The notes: generated by a model from the letters alone, not told the origin. A stretch of DNA of 64,000 nt from Motacilla alba alba (GCF_015832195.1 NC_052016.1:31951129-32015128), one strand, 5' to 3'; positions 27,101 through 39,824 are shown, counted from the stretch's first letter. Numbers and translations: made by a program.

Positions 27101-28982
27101 TTCAAGCTCCCTGGCTGTGAAGACCATGTAACCTTGGTAGAGGTCTGTTGAGGTCACAACACCTTTGATGCTGTTTGGTAGGAGGCCACTTAATGCTTGT
27201 ATAAAATATCTGCCTCTAAAGCACTCTCATCCTGAAAAAGCTCTTTTACCTTGCCTTTGGTCACTGTACTACGCAGCCTCCCACCTGCCCACCACTTTCT
27301 GGTGTGACAGAGCATCCCCACAGAAGCACCGTGGCAGATGACACTGCTGCCAGGTGGGAGCACTCTGTCCTCTCTGCAGCTGCCTTTGCTTGTAGTGTGA
27401 CAGTGGCCAAGGCACTGGCCTTGCTAAAGGAGATCTTGCTGTCTGAAAACCTTACTGCTCCAGTAGACCTTCTTCCAGTTGTAGCTGGATTGAAATTGCC
27501 TAGTTTTGGGTACAGTAGGAAGGGAGTTGGGGACAAAAGTGCTGGTGATAGGCAGTGATAAATGAACAGTCAGCAGTAGGCATATCGTTTTTCCAGCTTC
27601 CATGTCTGGCTGCATCCATGGATGTGGGAAAGAAACAGCAGTGGAAGAAAGAAAGAGAGCTGCTTTCTTGTCCAGGATGGAAGAATATTTGCAAATGTAG
27701 CTCTAACAGGTTTAACACCTCACATTCACAAGGAACATCCTGCCTTTTCTCTCCCCATCCTCTTCCTCCATCACTCCCATTTCTCTGGAGACCTCGATGC
27801 TCCCTTCCCTCAGCCGAAGTTGGGGAGTTTCCTCGGCAACCTGGCAGCTGGTGTCTAGACACTGTGAAAGATGCTTTGCAATGGAGCTGTGAGCCTGACT
27901 CCCCTTGACACCCCCTCTCCCACCATTCCCTCCCTTTCCATCTACTGCACACATGGATGCCAGTGCAGGCTTGGATTTCCATGGTGGTGCTGGAGGAAGA
28001 AAGGCATGGGGTGGGATAAGAAGGAGCAGAAATCCCTAAGCCACTGGCTCTTCACCCTGTGAGAGCGCAAAGGCAGCTGGGGAGATAGAACTGTATCTGG
28101 CTGTCCTCTGAGGATTTAGCAGGATCAGAAAAAGAGGCAGATGTCCAAGCTTGGACCAAAGTTACCAGCTATAAGACTTGCGGAAGTTATAGTTATTTGG
28201 TTTTTTCCTCACTGCTGGGGCAACTGAACAATTCTTATATGGTTCTGGAAAAAAATGAGGTGGTACAGGAATAGGAGGCCCAAGCTACCATGTATTGGGG
28301 CCATATTAGCATTTTTGTTTCAACATTAACAGGCTGACTTGCTTGCTGCTTTCCAGTAATTACTGGGTGACTTCCCTGGACCTCTTGCCTGCTACTTGCA
28401 CTGGGGACATTCCTCCCCACCACCTTGTTGCAGGGTGTGCCAAGGGTTTGCAGATCTCCCAGGTGCCTTGTGCTCACCAGGACCCCCAGGGCTCACAGGA
28501 ATCAGTACCATGGGTCTGTCTCTACTGTGTGAGGGATTCACCAGGGATTTGGGAGAAATCATACAAGTCAGTACCCTGGACCAGACACAGCCACTTCTGT
28601 GAAATGCCCAATTCCTTCATTTCTCAGTGTTTAGCTAGGGCAGCATAAGCCTACCAGTTTTCAGAAGCAGCAAGTCAGGAGAGTAAAGGGTTTTAGCTCT
28701 GCATATGATGCATAATAGGGCTGACTGCAATGGGCTAACATGGATCAGAAAGAGAACTGTGTAAGCAACAGCTCTGAACCTGAAGTGTGTCTTGTTTCAG
28801 CAGTCTCAGACCTACCATCGTCTGCCTGGAATAGACTTCTGGCTGGCTAGAAGGACAGATGGATTGGGACAGATGAATCAAGCTGTGAAGCCTGGATCCA
28901 GATCTGGATCCAAATGTCATTAAAACTAGGAGATGCTCAGGGCAGGGATTTTAAATTAGACTTTCCAATGCTCCTGATCCTG

Positions 28983-29006
28983 AAAAAAAAAAAAAAAAAA
29001 AAAAAA
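28983..29006. repeat. Poly(A)24 run
   Basis: Twenty-four consecutive A lie in GAP43 intron 2. This is compatible with a retroposed tail on the + strand, but the sequence upstream of it is not recognisable as a processed gene copy. Confidence 0.9.
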
Positions 29007-29827
29007 GTAGAGTCATCTCTGGGTCATGGGAGATCTGCTTATAACAGGACAGGAAAGCCCAGACTGATATTTGGGAGCAGAGTGATGACCGGATGAGGAA
29101 CAGGTTTTGAGTTCCATCTCTGCCCAAGCTGTAGCTGGCAAAGGACAGAGAAAGGAGGAAGCACGACAAATGCTAGAGAGAGCAGCGTCTGAGTAGAAGA
29201 TTTGGGCAGTTCTTCTGTGTGAATGCACAGGAGAGTTCTAGCTGCACAATCAATATCAGCAATAATTATGCAAACATTGAGAAAGCAGCAAAAGCAAAAT
29301 CTCTGCATCTGTATTAGAATCCCAGAGTGTTGTGCAATTTCTCGTCTCTTGGCATTGGCTGTGATAATTTAAAGATCTGCAGTGGAATAGAGACAAAAAG
29401 GAAAACAAAACCCGAGCCACCAGTCACAAAAGAAATGATCATCAGAGAGGTTGCTGCTGCTGTGGTCATAAGCTGATGTCTGCTCTGATTTAATTAATCT
29501 TGGCAAGTCAGACGGGAGCTGGGCAGGTCCCAAGAGACAGTGTTTTTCCCGGAAATCCACTCAACCTAATTTCACTAATGTAGGACAGTGGAGAGACTTG
29601 GAGGGGAGCCTGCATGCTCAGCTATTAGAGCACAGCGTCGGCAAAGGCAGCTGGAAGCACCACCATCCAGCAGGACTGCTGCTTGCGTGCCTGCCTCAGC
29701 TTCACAGCAACCAGAGCTGCATATGTTCCAGGCGTTTGCTCCCCCAGCAGGGCTCGCAGGCATGACTCATACCCTTTCCAGGAAATAAGTGGAGTGCTGA
29801 GGAGCAGGAGCTCTTTAAGACTCTATT

Positions 29828-29948
29828 GCAGTGGGGCTCTGTATCTCACTTCCATGATGCTCCCCAGCAGTGGGGCTCTGTATCTCACTTCCATGATGCT
29901 CCCCAGCAGTGGGGCTCTGTATCTCACTTCCATGATGCTCCCCAGCAG
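29828..29948. repeat. 39-bp minisatellite, three identical copies
   Basis: The units at 29828-29866, 29867-29905 and 29906-29944 are identical, followed by a 4-bp partial unit. Each unit begins GCAGTGGGGCTCTGTATCTC. The period is a multiple of three, so the frame stays open and encodes a repeated 13-residue peptide (GALYLTSMMLPSS), but nothing indicates that it is translated. Perfect identity suggests a recent expansion. Confidence 0.95.
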
Positions 29949-32900
29949 GTGCCAGTTGGAGCTCTAGGTGTAAAGCCTCTTTGACACAGACCCTTCAGCT
30001 GGGAAACAGACATCAGACTCTCCCACTGTGCAGCTCTACCCTTAAACAATTCTGCAGTAACGGTTTAAGGTTTGTCCAAGGCTGCCCAAAAGGTTTCTCA
30101 ACTTGACTGCACTGACCAGAGTGCTAAATGGAAATGAGAACAGTGGCAGCTCAGCTCACAGATGCCTGTCTCTTTGGCAAAATTATCCTATGCTATAAGA
30201 TGATCTGGACTGTGGCAAAGATTGAAACAAAAAAGGAAACTAAAATCTTAGCGCTAGAAGGGTGGGACCACAGGACTGAAGTAACCACAAACAGTGCAAG
30301 TGATGACTGGTGTGCATGAAAAGAACTGTAAAGGTGGTCATTGCAAGCACAAACTAGGTTGGTTTTGTTGTTAGTTTGAGACAATTTTTTTTTAGCTTTC
30401 TGATCTAGCCATTCTTGCTTTTCGCTTCAGGACTGAATTTGGTTTTGCTCCCTCCCTCAAAGTTTGAAGGTTTTTGTTTTATATTACAGCTCCTCCTTGC
30501 CTCCTCCTCCACTCTCTCATTTTCTGAGTTTGGATCTTTCTTTTTGCTTTGTAGCTGGAGTGCTCTAGAACAAATGTGAATGTCTCCACCTTGGCTTGCT
30601 GCAGGTGTAGATATTCCCAGGCTGCAACTTGTCCTAAAGAGGCATCCAAATAAGACAGGTTAAAAGAGTCTTAGAAATGTCGTATTTATTTCCACTAACT
30701 CGGAAGGAAGGAGAGGATGAGAAGATCAGCTGCAGATATCTCTCTGTAGATATCTGGAGTTAGGTGAGATGTCCATCCACTCTGACTTCAGCTTTCTCAT
30801 TTCATGATATCACCACCTGCACATTGATGCTGCCCCATCCAGGCCCACCTGAAGAAAGAGCTCATTGCTTCCTGCTTGTTCTGTCCCTTGCAAGTGGATA
30901 CAGGGAGCTCTGATTGTGTGGGCAGGAGGAGATCTCACAGTGCTGGCATGTTCAGAAGGGAGGCAGCTTTAGACAGGTGGAAGTTTGGCTATGCAGGATG
31001 AAATGCTTTTGTTCCCAAAGCAGGGGATGGCCTGAATTCACAACCACTTTTTTGTCACCTTTGCAACAAAGTACAAAGTGAATGAAAAGTGCCCAAACGA
31101 TGCAGTTCTGGCTGTATAATGGTATCTGTCCTTTGCAAACCCAAAGGTATGATATCCCAGAGTTCAAAAAAACGGAAAATCAAGACTAGTATTGGGTAAA
31201 AAGCAGTGTAAGAGATATCCTCTCTGATGTATGGAATCTCTAGGACACTTATCTGCTAATCTCCCTGGGAATACTGTGCACTCTTTTGCTGGGACACTGA
31301 AAACAAGGCTGGAGAAAGCCCAGAAAGCATACTGCAGAAATAGCCTGCATTAAAAAAAAATTGGTGAGTCAGATAAAATGTCTCACCTTTCCTCATGAAT
31401 CAGTTTTTTGGTGCTGAATTCTTTTTTCTTTCATGATATTGCTTCTTGCTAAAGTTCATTACTACATAATAACACCAGGTTGCTTCTTTTCCCTCATCCC
31501 AAAGATCGAAGAAATGCTAGTAAAGCTGCTAGGAAATAAGACATAGCTTAGCAGGGTGTAGCACTACACAGAGTCTTTTCCCTTAAAGCTTCAAAATCAT
31601 CAAAGAGAAGAGAGGGAGAGTGATTCACTGAATTTTGTGTGATAATTCTTATTCAAAAAGCTAGAGTTCTTGTTTATACTTGGAATATGCACAGTCCAGC
31701 ATTTGAGTTGTATGATCCCTCTCTGTTGACTTGAATATGTGATGAGTGACCTTAAATTGTTCCTGCTGCTCCATGATCCTTATTAGCCCAGTCTCTTTCA
31801 TCCATGGCAGAAATCAGTGCAGTCTCTGGCCTTCTTCAGCAGAGATTCATCGGCCTGCCACTATCTGCTCCCCAGAGAACATTAATGGGGACAGTGAGGC
31901 ACCTCTGTGCAATTCCTCTGCCAGCCAGGGATCTCTAGGCGCCATGGGTACTCCCTGGAAATTAGATTTGCCAGTGTGGTGAGCTAACACGGAATAGACC
32001 ATGGCAGAAAATTGTGTTTCAACTTGCCTGCTTATCCTAAGAGCATGGACAGCATAGGAACAGTGGGAGCTAACCAACATCACTGCCAGCTCCTCCACCT
32101 TGAGTGTGAGCAGATTTCCTGCCCATCCTTCCCGGAGTGCTGTCAAGAGCCCACCACTGTAGGAGCTGGACTCCACTTTCAGCTGCTGATTAACAGGGCA
32201 TCTGTGTGACTTGGTAGCACAGCAGATGTGCAGGAGTCTCAGTGTCTGTCTCTCCATCCCTGTGCTTTTTGTGTTATGTGCCTGTCTGTTGTGCTGTCCT
32301 GAGGGGGCTGTGGGACTGCTGGCTAAAACCTGTGCATATTTTTTGGTAGGAAGACACAAAAAGTTTTAAACACAGTGAAAAGCAGTGCCAGACATGGGCT
32401 CCTGAAGCCACATTATGTCTCTGTTTCTCTTTCATTCATCTTCCATTCATATGAGAAAACCCCAGAAATTCTGCCTTACTAGAATCTATCAGAGCCATGT
32501 AAGAAATCAGACTTTGCTGCTGGCTAACAATAGTCTTTTCACTCAAATTTAGGGGTAGATAGTTGCACACTGGGATTCTACTCTTAGCTTCGTAATTCAG
32601 TGTGTCTCCTGCTATGAATGCCTTGAAGAGCAGCATTAAAGGGACTCTCCTCTCTCCCAGTGATCAAGTCATTCAGGAAAATTAAAAAAGTAGGCCAAGT
32701 ATTGCCTCCCAATGATACTTATTATGATCCTATTTTAATCAGTAGCCTATTTTGTCTCTGGTCTGTGGTGGTAGCTGTACCAGATATAGATGGAGTCCTT
32801 GAATAGCGTCATGCTTAGCTGTTCTGTATCAAGGGAAGGAAAGTCCACAGATGTTTTTGCTGGCGGGGTTTGCAGAAGCAGAGGCTCAGGCCATGAGGAT

Positions 32901-34819
32901 GTTCCCACAGAAATTTTTCCTTCTAGAAAATCAGCACTCAGAATTTACTAAGATAAAAAGTATTTGAAGGTCCAGAAGCAGAGCCTTTAATGAAGATGAT
33001 TCAGAATGGAAAGTTGCACACAACTTAAAGGTGATCCATAAGGAAGTGGTGCTTAGAAGCATGTTTAAAACCTAGGCTAAAAGAGCTGAGGGGAAGAGGG
33101 AAGTAGGAATGTAGCACCTACTGCCAGTATTGGAAGCAAATACAAGTCTGCCATCTGATGGCATCAAATGGACCAGGCTAAAATGCGTGAATGGCGTTGT
33201 CAGTAAGGAAAGTTTCACATCCCAGTTAGCATTCTCCTGAAACATGGGTATGACGATGCCAATCCTCACAAACTGGCAACTGAACATCCTCACTGTTATG
33301 CTGACAGCACAGGCCCTGGTGTGATTTTTGTGTACACCAAGTAGCTTTGCATCAGACAGGTCTCAGACACAGCTACCCTGTTCTGGAGAAGAGAGTTTAG
33401 CCATATGGACATAAGCTGTATGGGGCCAGTTCGCCTCGGGGCCAGGGCGCAGTCCCTGACTCATTTTATTTACTGGTACAATGTAGTTTGATAGCCCATC
33501 AGAGATGCGAGGAACTATAGGAACTATGCAGGGAACCCACAGTGCTCTCTGAATGAGATGGGTACAGTATGTGTCACACCAATGGCATGTGGTCTGTCCC
33601 ACATCACCCCATCCTCCTTCAGTGCTTTTTTCTTTTCCCTGTTCTTTATCCCAAGTCTGGATTGCTGCTTGTTTGACCTCTCCATGGGCTGTGTATGTGT
33701 GAGACTGGGAGCCAGTGAGGAAAAGGGAGAGATGGCAATGGAGCAGACCAGTCACTACAGTGCACTAAGACTTTCGTGCATTATTCTATTTTACAGCTCT
33801 GCAGCTCTAGGTCCACCACCACCTTCCCCTGTAAAAAGCAATCCACACAGTACATGCACTGTTTCTGAAAGAGGCTCGGAACATGTTAGTGTACCCTGGT
33901 GAGAGCTGGGCAGTAGAAGCTCTGAGACAATTAAATCTGTCCTGTTGCAATGAAGGAGGCATAGGCTAGATGAATCCAGGAGTGAGCTCACTCCAGCTTG
34001 AGAGGCATTCCTTTCATTAGCCTTGTTCCTACTGGCTGCCTCTGCCTTCTCCTGGGTTCTGATCCTCTGTCTAGTTCATTGGGGGACAGCACCTAGCAGT
34101 AGTTTTAACTTCTCATGTGAATGGTTCCAGAACAAGGTGTCTGACTGACAGGCAGAGCCAGCTCCCAGTTATACTCAGTGCTTCCCCCCAGGGAAGCTTT
34201 GCTTTTGAAAGGAGAGACTAGAACACTGGAGATATGTGGCAACCTCTTGATGAAGGCTCCCATTCTTGAAGGCTACAGACATTTCTCTAGATCTCCATTC
34301 AGTGTGAAAGAAAGGTCTAAGTTACAGGGTATAAAATTTTTCCCTCTGGGTCTTGCAGGCTTCAAGTGTGTATAGAGTTTGTTCTTGGTAACTCTCTTTA
34401 AGTCTCGTCTGGGAGAATCCATATTGTAATTAGGGGACAGTGAGACAGTGATTCAACAGTGGTTGGTACAGTCAGTGGGTTCTGTAAAAGAGTGTGTGAT
34501 CTATCTGATAAGCCAGGAGTCTAATCAATGCACCTAATGAAATGAACAGTACTTGTCTGGCGCATCAGCAGTGAGCAAGGCAGCTCCTTCAAGTGGCACA
34601 TGCTTTCTGGCTGAAGGTGTTTTGTGAGAGCTTCATATTTGCCTGCTGGGCTGAACCTTGGCATGTTCTTTTCATCCTGCAGAAATTCCAGGGACTTTGA
34701 GACCTGGGTGACTTTGGAGAGAGAGAAGGCTGAAGCCATGCAGTCCATCAGGCTGTGTGCACATGCAGGATGCTCTAGATCATGGCTGACTAACACTGGA
34801 CTATCTCTTTCCCCACTAG

Positions 34820-34908
34820 ATGCTGTAGAAGAAACCAAACCTACTGAAAGTGCCCAGCAGGAAGAGGTGAAAGAAGAAGAGAGCAAGGCGGACCAAGAAA
34901 ATGCCTGA
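34820..34908 (+). CDS. GAP43: GAP43 (neuromodulin) exon 3, C-terminus and stop
   Basis: This last coding exon completes the split Asp codon (one base from exon 2 plus AT here). It encodes 28 further residues, AVEETKPTESAQQEEVKEEE then SKADQENA, ending in TGA at 34906-34908. The Glu/Lys-rich ending with a final Glu-Asn-Ala matches the conserved C-terminus of the family. The acceptor AG lies at 34818-34819 after a CTCTTTCCCC tract. With exon 2 and a ten-residue exon 1 the protein totals about 248 residues, close to the length I recall for birds. The intact stop and the downstream 3' UTR and poly(A) signal show this is the true gene and not a retrocopy. Confidence 0.96.
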
Positions 34909-35259
34909 ACATTAAGAAATGACTCCCCATTGCCCCTCCCTCCCTCCCCCTATCCTCTATCCTTCCTTTCCACCCCAATCTCGATTTCCCCCCTTCCTGC
35001 TCACATCTGTGAGCCTGTGTCTGTCCCTCTCCCATTACCACTTAAACCCTTTTTCTCTCTGTGTGGCAAACATTTAAAGAAAAAAAAAAAAGCAGGAAAA
35101 ATCCCAGTCAAACAGTGTGGCTTAAACATTTCTTTGTTTCTTGGTGTTGTTATGGCAAGTTTTTGGTAATGATGATCCAATCATTTTGGGAAAATTCTTG
35201 CACTGTATCAGAGTTCTTTGACCTGGCGCGTGCGTGTGTCTGTCTGCCCACTGCGAGCG

Positions 35260-35310
35260 CTCTCTCTCTCTCTCTCTCCTCTCTCTCTTCTCCAAGTGTG
35301 TGTGTGTGTG
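35260..35310 (+). repeat. GAP43: Compound (CT)n-(GT)n microsatellite in GAP43 3' UTR
   Basis: A CT tract (35260-35292, one CC and one TT interruption) is followed by GT repeats (35296-35310). Both would be in the mature mRNA as CU- and GU-rich segments, which are typical binding targets for PTB-like and CELF/ELAV-like proteins. Binding is inferred from composition. Confidence 0.9.
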
Positions 35311-35573
35311 CAATGTTACGTTCATCTGAGGAGTCCAGACTTACCGAGTGAGTTAAAACAAAAGAGGGGGGAAAAAAGATTCTTTTCTTCCTTTTTCAAT
35401 GTGATGGAATGAACGAAAGAAAAAACAAACAAAAGACCAAACACAAAAAACAAATGAACAAAAAAGAACACTAAACCCCAGTTTGTTTTCAGAACTAAAA
35501 TAACAACTAGAAAATGTGCCAATTAGCATAATGCTTGGCTCCAGGCTCCTTTTTCAAACTGAACAATAATTAT

Positions 35574-35579
35574 AATAAA
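35574..35579 (+). terminator. GAP43: GAP43 poly(A) signal AATAAA
   Basis: A canonical AATAAA lies about 670 bp after the stop codon, a typical 3' UTR length for this gene. GT/T-rich sequence (CCGTGTCGCATTTCTATGCTG from about 35603) follows, as expected downstream of a cleavage site. Confidence 0.85.
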
Positions 35580-35941
35580 TGAGAATAATTATCATTAATA
35601 CCACCGTGTCGCATTTCTATGCTGCCGTACATCCTCCTGGCCTGTGGTCATTGGTGGGCCACTTCTTGCGTGGTCCAGCTGTGCTCCTTGGCCACAAGTC
35701 AGTGACTGACTGCTCTCCTTGGCACTGCTGAGGGGATTTTAAGGTGAGCAGGCTTGGATTTTGAGCGAGATGTTAGCACTGACTAACATAAATAATGAAA
35801 GTAGCAAGATCGGTTTTAGGAAAGATCATTGAAAGCGTCCCTCTAGGAGACCTCTAGGCCCTGATTTGGGGAACTGTGGTGACCTTGGAGGTATGAGCCT
35901 GTAGAGGGACCAGCTTTGATCTATGCCCAAGGGGTAACCCC

Positions 35942-35977
35942 TGCCAAGGGGTGTGCCAAGGGCTGTGCCAAGGGCTG
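35942..35977. repeat. 12-bp tandem repeat (TGCCAAGGGCTG)3
   Basis: Three adjacent copies of TGCCAAGGGSTG lie just beyond the GAP43 poly(A) site, followed by a GAGGCTGTGAGG variant. It is a short local expansion. Confidence 0.75.
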
Positions 35978-36920
35978 TGAGGCTGTGAGGGGACAGGGCC
36001 CTAGGACCTGAGCTTCTTGCCACAGTAGGATGATGCTCAGCCCATTGGGCTGGAGATGAAGTCCCTGAGTAGCATAGTGTGACCCCCCAAAAATGTTCTG
36101 TTTGGCAAAATAAAGTGAGCCAATTATTATTCAATATTTACTGAATAAATAGGCACATGGGCAGGACAAAGTCTAGTGGCCTAGGAGCCAGTTGGTGGCA
36201 CTTTGAGAAATACCTCATTCCTGCTCCTGCTGAATCCAGGGTGTTTCACCCAGCTTTAATGAGGGCCAAGGCTTTCAGCTGTCATTTATGGCTGTGGGCT
36301 GAGCCCCACCTCCTAAATCTCCACCACTGCTTCCCACAGGTTGCGGGGCTGTTCCTGGTGCCACCCGGCCTGTCCCAGTGGAAAACTGACAGACACCAAA
36401 TCCCGAGCTTGTGCAGCCATCTGGGTCTGCTGCTGTCTTTATGAACTGTGACAGAAAACAGTTAAAATACATTTAGTAATATCTGGGCTTTCATAAAAGC
36501 TAATTACTGCTCTTTCACCGCCCTGATTTTTCTAATGTGCTTTCCCAGCAGCTCCTGCATGGTTTCCTGGCTTCATTGGCAATGACAGCCAGAGTACCCT
36601 GCAGCATAGCTGTGTGATGCTGCAGGGACCAGGATTAAATTGTCCTCACAGCAGGAAGACCAAAAGATGGGAATGCTGACAGCTCTGATGTCCTTTGGTG
36701 GCCAGTGCTTCTTGGAGTGGGAGCCCCATGGCCTTCGAAGGGCTGGCTGGCACTCCTTGTCCTACTCCTTTGTTCTCCTCCATCTCTTTGTTGGAAATAG
36801 GGAGAAAAGATGAACAGTGTCTCCTCAGAAATGATCACTTTGAACGTAGACTGCTCACTGGAAGTGCCATCAAAACATGTCAGGATTCATTTCCATGTGC
36901 TTCCTGGCATTCTGTAGAAA

Positions 36921-37190
36921 TAAAAGAGAGAGAGAGAGACAGGGAGGTTTTTTTCTAAAGAGAGGGAAAGAGAGAGTGGGAGATAGATTGGACAAAGATT
37001 TTTAAAAACAGGGATTAGAGAGATGAGGGGGGAAAAGATTTTCGAGTGGATAGATGGATGATAGGGAGAGAGAGGGGAGTATAGCTAGAGAAAGAAAGAT
37101 TAGAGTGCAAAAGATGAGAGAGAGACAGGAAGAAATTAGATAATATGGAGCAATAGATGATTGATAGAGATAGTGAAACGTAGATAGCTA
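36921..37190. repeat. Degenerate purine-rich GA/GATA repeat block
   Basis: It starts with a clean (GA)8 stretch and then drifts into about 250 bp of purine-rich sequence with frequent GAGA, GATA and TAGA words. It looks like an old, heavily mutated microsatellite. Confidence 0.75.
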
Positions 37191-39605
37191 AAGTAGATTA
37201 GACAGACTAAATAGGTAGAAAGATGGGCTGACTGACAGATAGGTATTGTGTCATACTTCATAAATGATATATATGCTAATATTCCCATGTCATGATGGGT
37301 GGTAAACCCTGAGACACCTTCCAGCCTGACCTCAACTCAGCAAATGTAGCGCAGACATCAGGCATTGCTTGGACCGTATGTCAGGTCTCACCACCCTATC
37401 CATGTCTGCCATGGCAGCAGCAGGGTGTGGATGGTGTTTGGGAGGGAGAGCTCTGAGGGATACGGGGCTGAGACATAGGGAGGAGAGGTGTACAGTATGT
37501 TTGCTGTTCGTAGCACACAAGGGGCCCAGCCCAGCACAGACACTGCAGACACCCTGTGTCTCTAGCACCAGCTTGAGAGAACTGAGGTTCAGCTCTCAGG
37601 ATTTGTGGGAGAGGTGTTTGGGAGGAGCCAGGAAGGAGGGGCCATGATTTTTGTTTGGCCTTATATCCTGTCATGACCATTTTAAAAGGTTTTCTGTCTT
37701 GCCTGTTTCTGCAAAGACCATGTGGCTTCCCCGCTCTTCTGATTTCAGACCCCAAAGTTTTCATCTTGCCTCCACTTTGCTATTACTATTTTTAACTTTA
37801 TAAGGAAAAGAAAACCACTTCTCATGTCTTCCTGGACATAGGCCTTCCTCCCTCCTTCAAAAATGAAACAACTTTCTCTCCCCAGGGATGTTTTACCTTT
37901 GTACTTCGCATGTTGCCTCCCCTTTGGCTGATGGTTGGGGCATCGCGCGTGTTTTGTCACCGTTTGTAAGAACACACTTTGCCATGTTGCTTAGAGAACA
38001 AAGGGTTGGGTTTTGTGTTTTGGTTTTTTTCCCCCCACAAAGAGAATGGGATATGTGGTTACCAACTGCAAACCTAAATAATTTAAATACTAATTCCTCT
38101 CCCTTGGTTCCAGTTTAAAATTACTGGCTGTAACCAAACACTCCCTATCTTTATTATTGTACTGTGTCCTGATCCTGCCAGAGAGTCAGGGCAAAGACAG
38201 GGTGAGAGAGAGCACAGAGGCAAACCCTGCCTTGAGCAGGCAGTGGTTTAATGTGTAATACACAAGATTTGTATAGGAAGCTGGGCTGTCTTCAGGGTAC
38301 AGGAAGAGAGCAGACAAAAGCATTTGGATTTCCTTGAGTTGCCCCTTCAGCTAGATTTTCAAGGGCTAAAAGGAAACACTATAAAGGATGCATCATGGGA
38401 TGGAAACTGGAAATAGAACAAGGGTATTTGAGGAATGATTTTTCTAGCAAGACATCAAGAGAGCTGAAAGCAGAAGAGGCAGGAGGTCCCATAAGTAAAG
38501 AGTGGGGCAAAGATTCGTCAGCAGAGTAGTTGAAACTTTTCTACTGCTCCTGCTGTAACAACCTACAGGAATTCCCCAGGGAGTATGTATCTAATTCTCT
38601 CTCCCTGAAGAGGATATAGGTTTGCCTGGAGGTGCCTGTGGTTGTTATTTTGTGTAAGAAAAGGGCAGGGCATGTCAGAGTGACTCACACTGGGAATATG
38701 GTGCCTGACTTCCCCATGCAGTGCTGTGGAAATTCAGACTCCTAGAGGGGCTGTTTCCATGTCCCTGTCGTAAGATACGCTAGTGACCCACAGCTATCCT
38801 GAATGCTCGTACTGGCTGTAGGCCAGCTCTTGACATTTCACTACTACATTTCACTAGACTAAGCTTTGAAAAAGTGAAAAAAATTCCAACATAAACTCCC
38901 CATCAATGCAGTAGATGGCAAGCATGAATTTGGTCTGCTTTGCAATGCTTGTGCCATTCTAACTGTCTGCACTGATAGCAGATGAAACCCCACAACCCTT
39001 GCAATAGTTGCATCAGCTAAGGAGCTTTTCCATGAGCCACATTCCAAAGGGAGGGGAAGGGCATCCTGCTGAGATCTTTTCAGACCCAGTGTTTTCCAAT
39101 CCTAAACCCTAATGCAGCCCCATGAGAGGCTTTAGCCAGAAGGAACTCACCCGTGGTGAGTACATAAACAGCATTGCTTGGGAAACATGTTACTCTAGAT
39201 GAAATAAATAGTCATGAATGATGGAGAGGAGTTTAGAAAAAAAGGAAAGAATAAAAAAAGGAAGAGGGAATTCATACCAAACTTCCCACAGGAGTTATTT
39301 CTTTATTCCTGTGGTGTCCAAACAGCAAACTAGAACTTGTGAGTTTTCATACTGAAGGTCTGCTGCTTGTCATAGGTGTCTTAGGAAGGAAATTGAGTGG
39401 CTGTGTTTTGCAGAGGTGGAGGGAAGGGTTTGAATGAATGTTTTTGTGGTTCCTCTTGGCTAAGAAGTCCGCTAGGTGGTCACCTGCAGCTCAGCGGCAC
39501 CACAGGTGACGTTGGGGGTCCTCTTCCAGGCCTGTGCTCAGATTCCCTGCTTTTCTGCATTGCCACATTAGCACTTTCACTGGATATTTAGAGCACCTCA
39601 GGACT

Positions 39606-39700
39606 GGTTCTCCTCTCGCTCACACTGGGGTAACTCAGGAGTCGCTCCACTGGAACCAGTGGTGTTAATCTGGTGTGAAAATAATGCGAGAGGAGGATTC
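39606..39700. mobile_element. Foldback (MITE-like) repeat remnant
   Basis: TCCTCTCGC (39611-39619) plus TCACAC (39620-39625) are complementary to GTGTGA (39673-39678) and GCGAGAGGA (39686-39694), with a 7-nt bulge. The centre has CCACTGG-AA-CCAGTGG (39647-39662). The overall wording resembles a palindromic interspersed repeat I recall as abundant in turtle, crocodile and bird genomes. I do not assert a family name. Confidence 0.6.
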
Positions 39701-39824
39701 AACTCCTCGGGGGGGGGATTTTCCAGGTCCCCGAGGGGGAAAAAAATCAATGGGAGTTACATGTTTAACTGCCACTTGTGCCTGTGAAAGTCTGCCCCTT
39801 ATCTACCTATATGTATATAGGGTA

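Larger units (their letters stand above)
13904..34819 (+). other. GAP43: GAP43 intron 2
   Basis: This intron of about 20.9 kb runs between a consensus donor (GTGAGT at 13904) and acceptor (CCCCACTAG ending at 34819). It is a phase 1 intron that splits the Asp codon. I saw no additional exon with conserved protein similarity. The longest open frames (for example around 18.05-18.72 kb and 22.80-23.38 kb) overlap on both strands and show no recognisable domain. Contents worth naming are a 32-bp-spaced direct repeat at 15985, a GT microsatellite at 20208, an 18-bp-stem hairpin at 24112, a poly(A)24 at 28983 and a 39-bp minisatellite at 29828. Confidence 0.9.
34909..35600 (+). other. GAP43: GAP43 3' untranslated region
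   Basis: About 690 bp follow the stop codon. In order they hold a C/T-rich tract (34921-35005, repeated CCTCCC), a T-rich segment (about 35128-35170), a compound CT then GT microsatellite (35260-35310), an A/C-rich stretch (35412-35470) and the poly(A) signal. GAP43 mRNA stability in mammals is known to be controlled through its 3' UTR by the ELAV-family protein HuD and by proteins binding a pyrimidine-rich element. The tracts here are plausible counterparts, by inference. The exact cleavage point is not known. Confidence 0.85.

Noticed and set aside
30731..30757. Two AGATATCT words around a 6-nt spacer
   Set aside because: AGATATCT is itself palindromic, so the apparent hairpin is only a short AT-rich coincidence.
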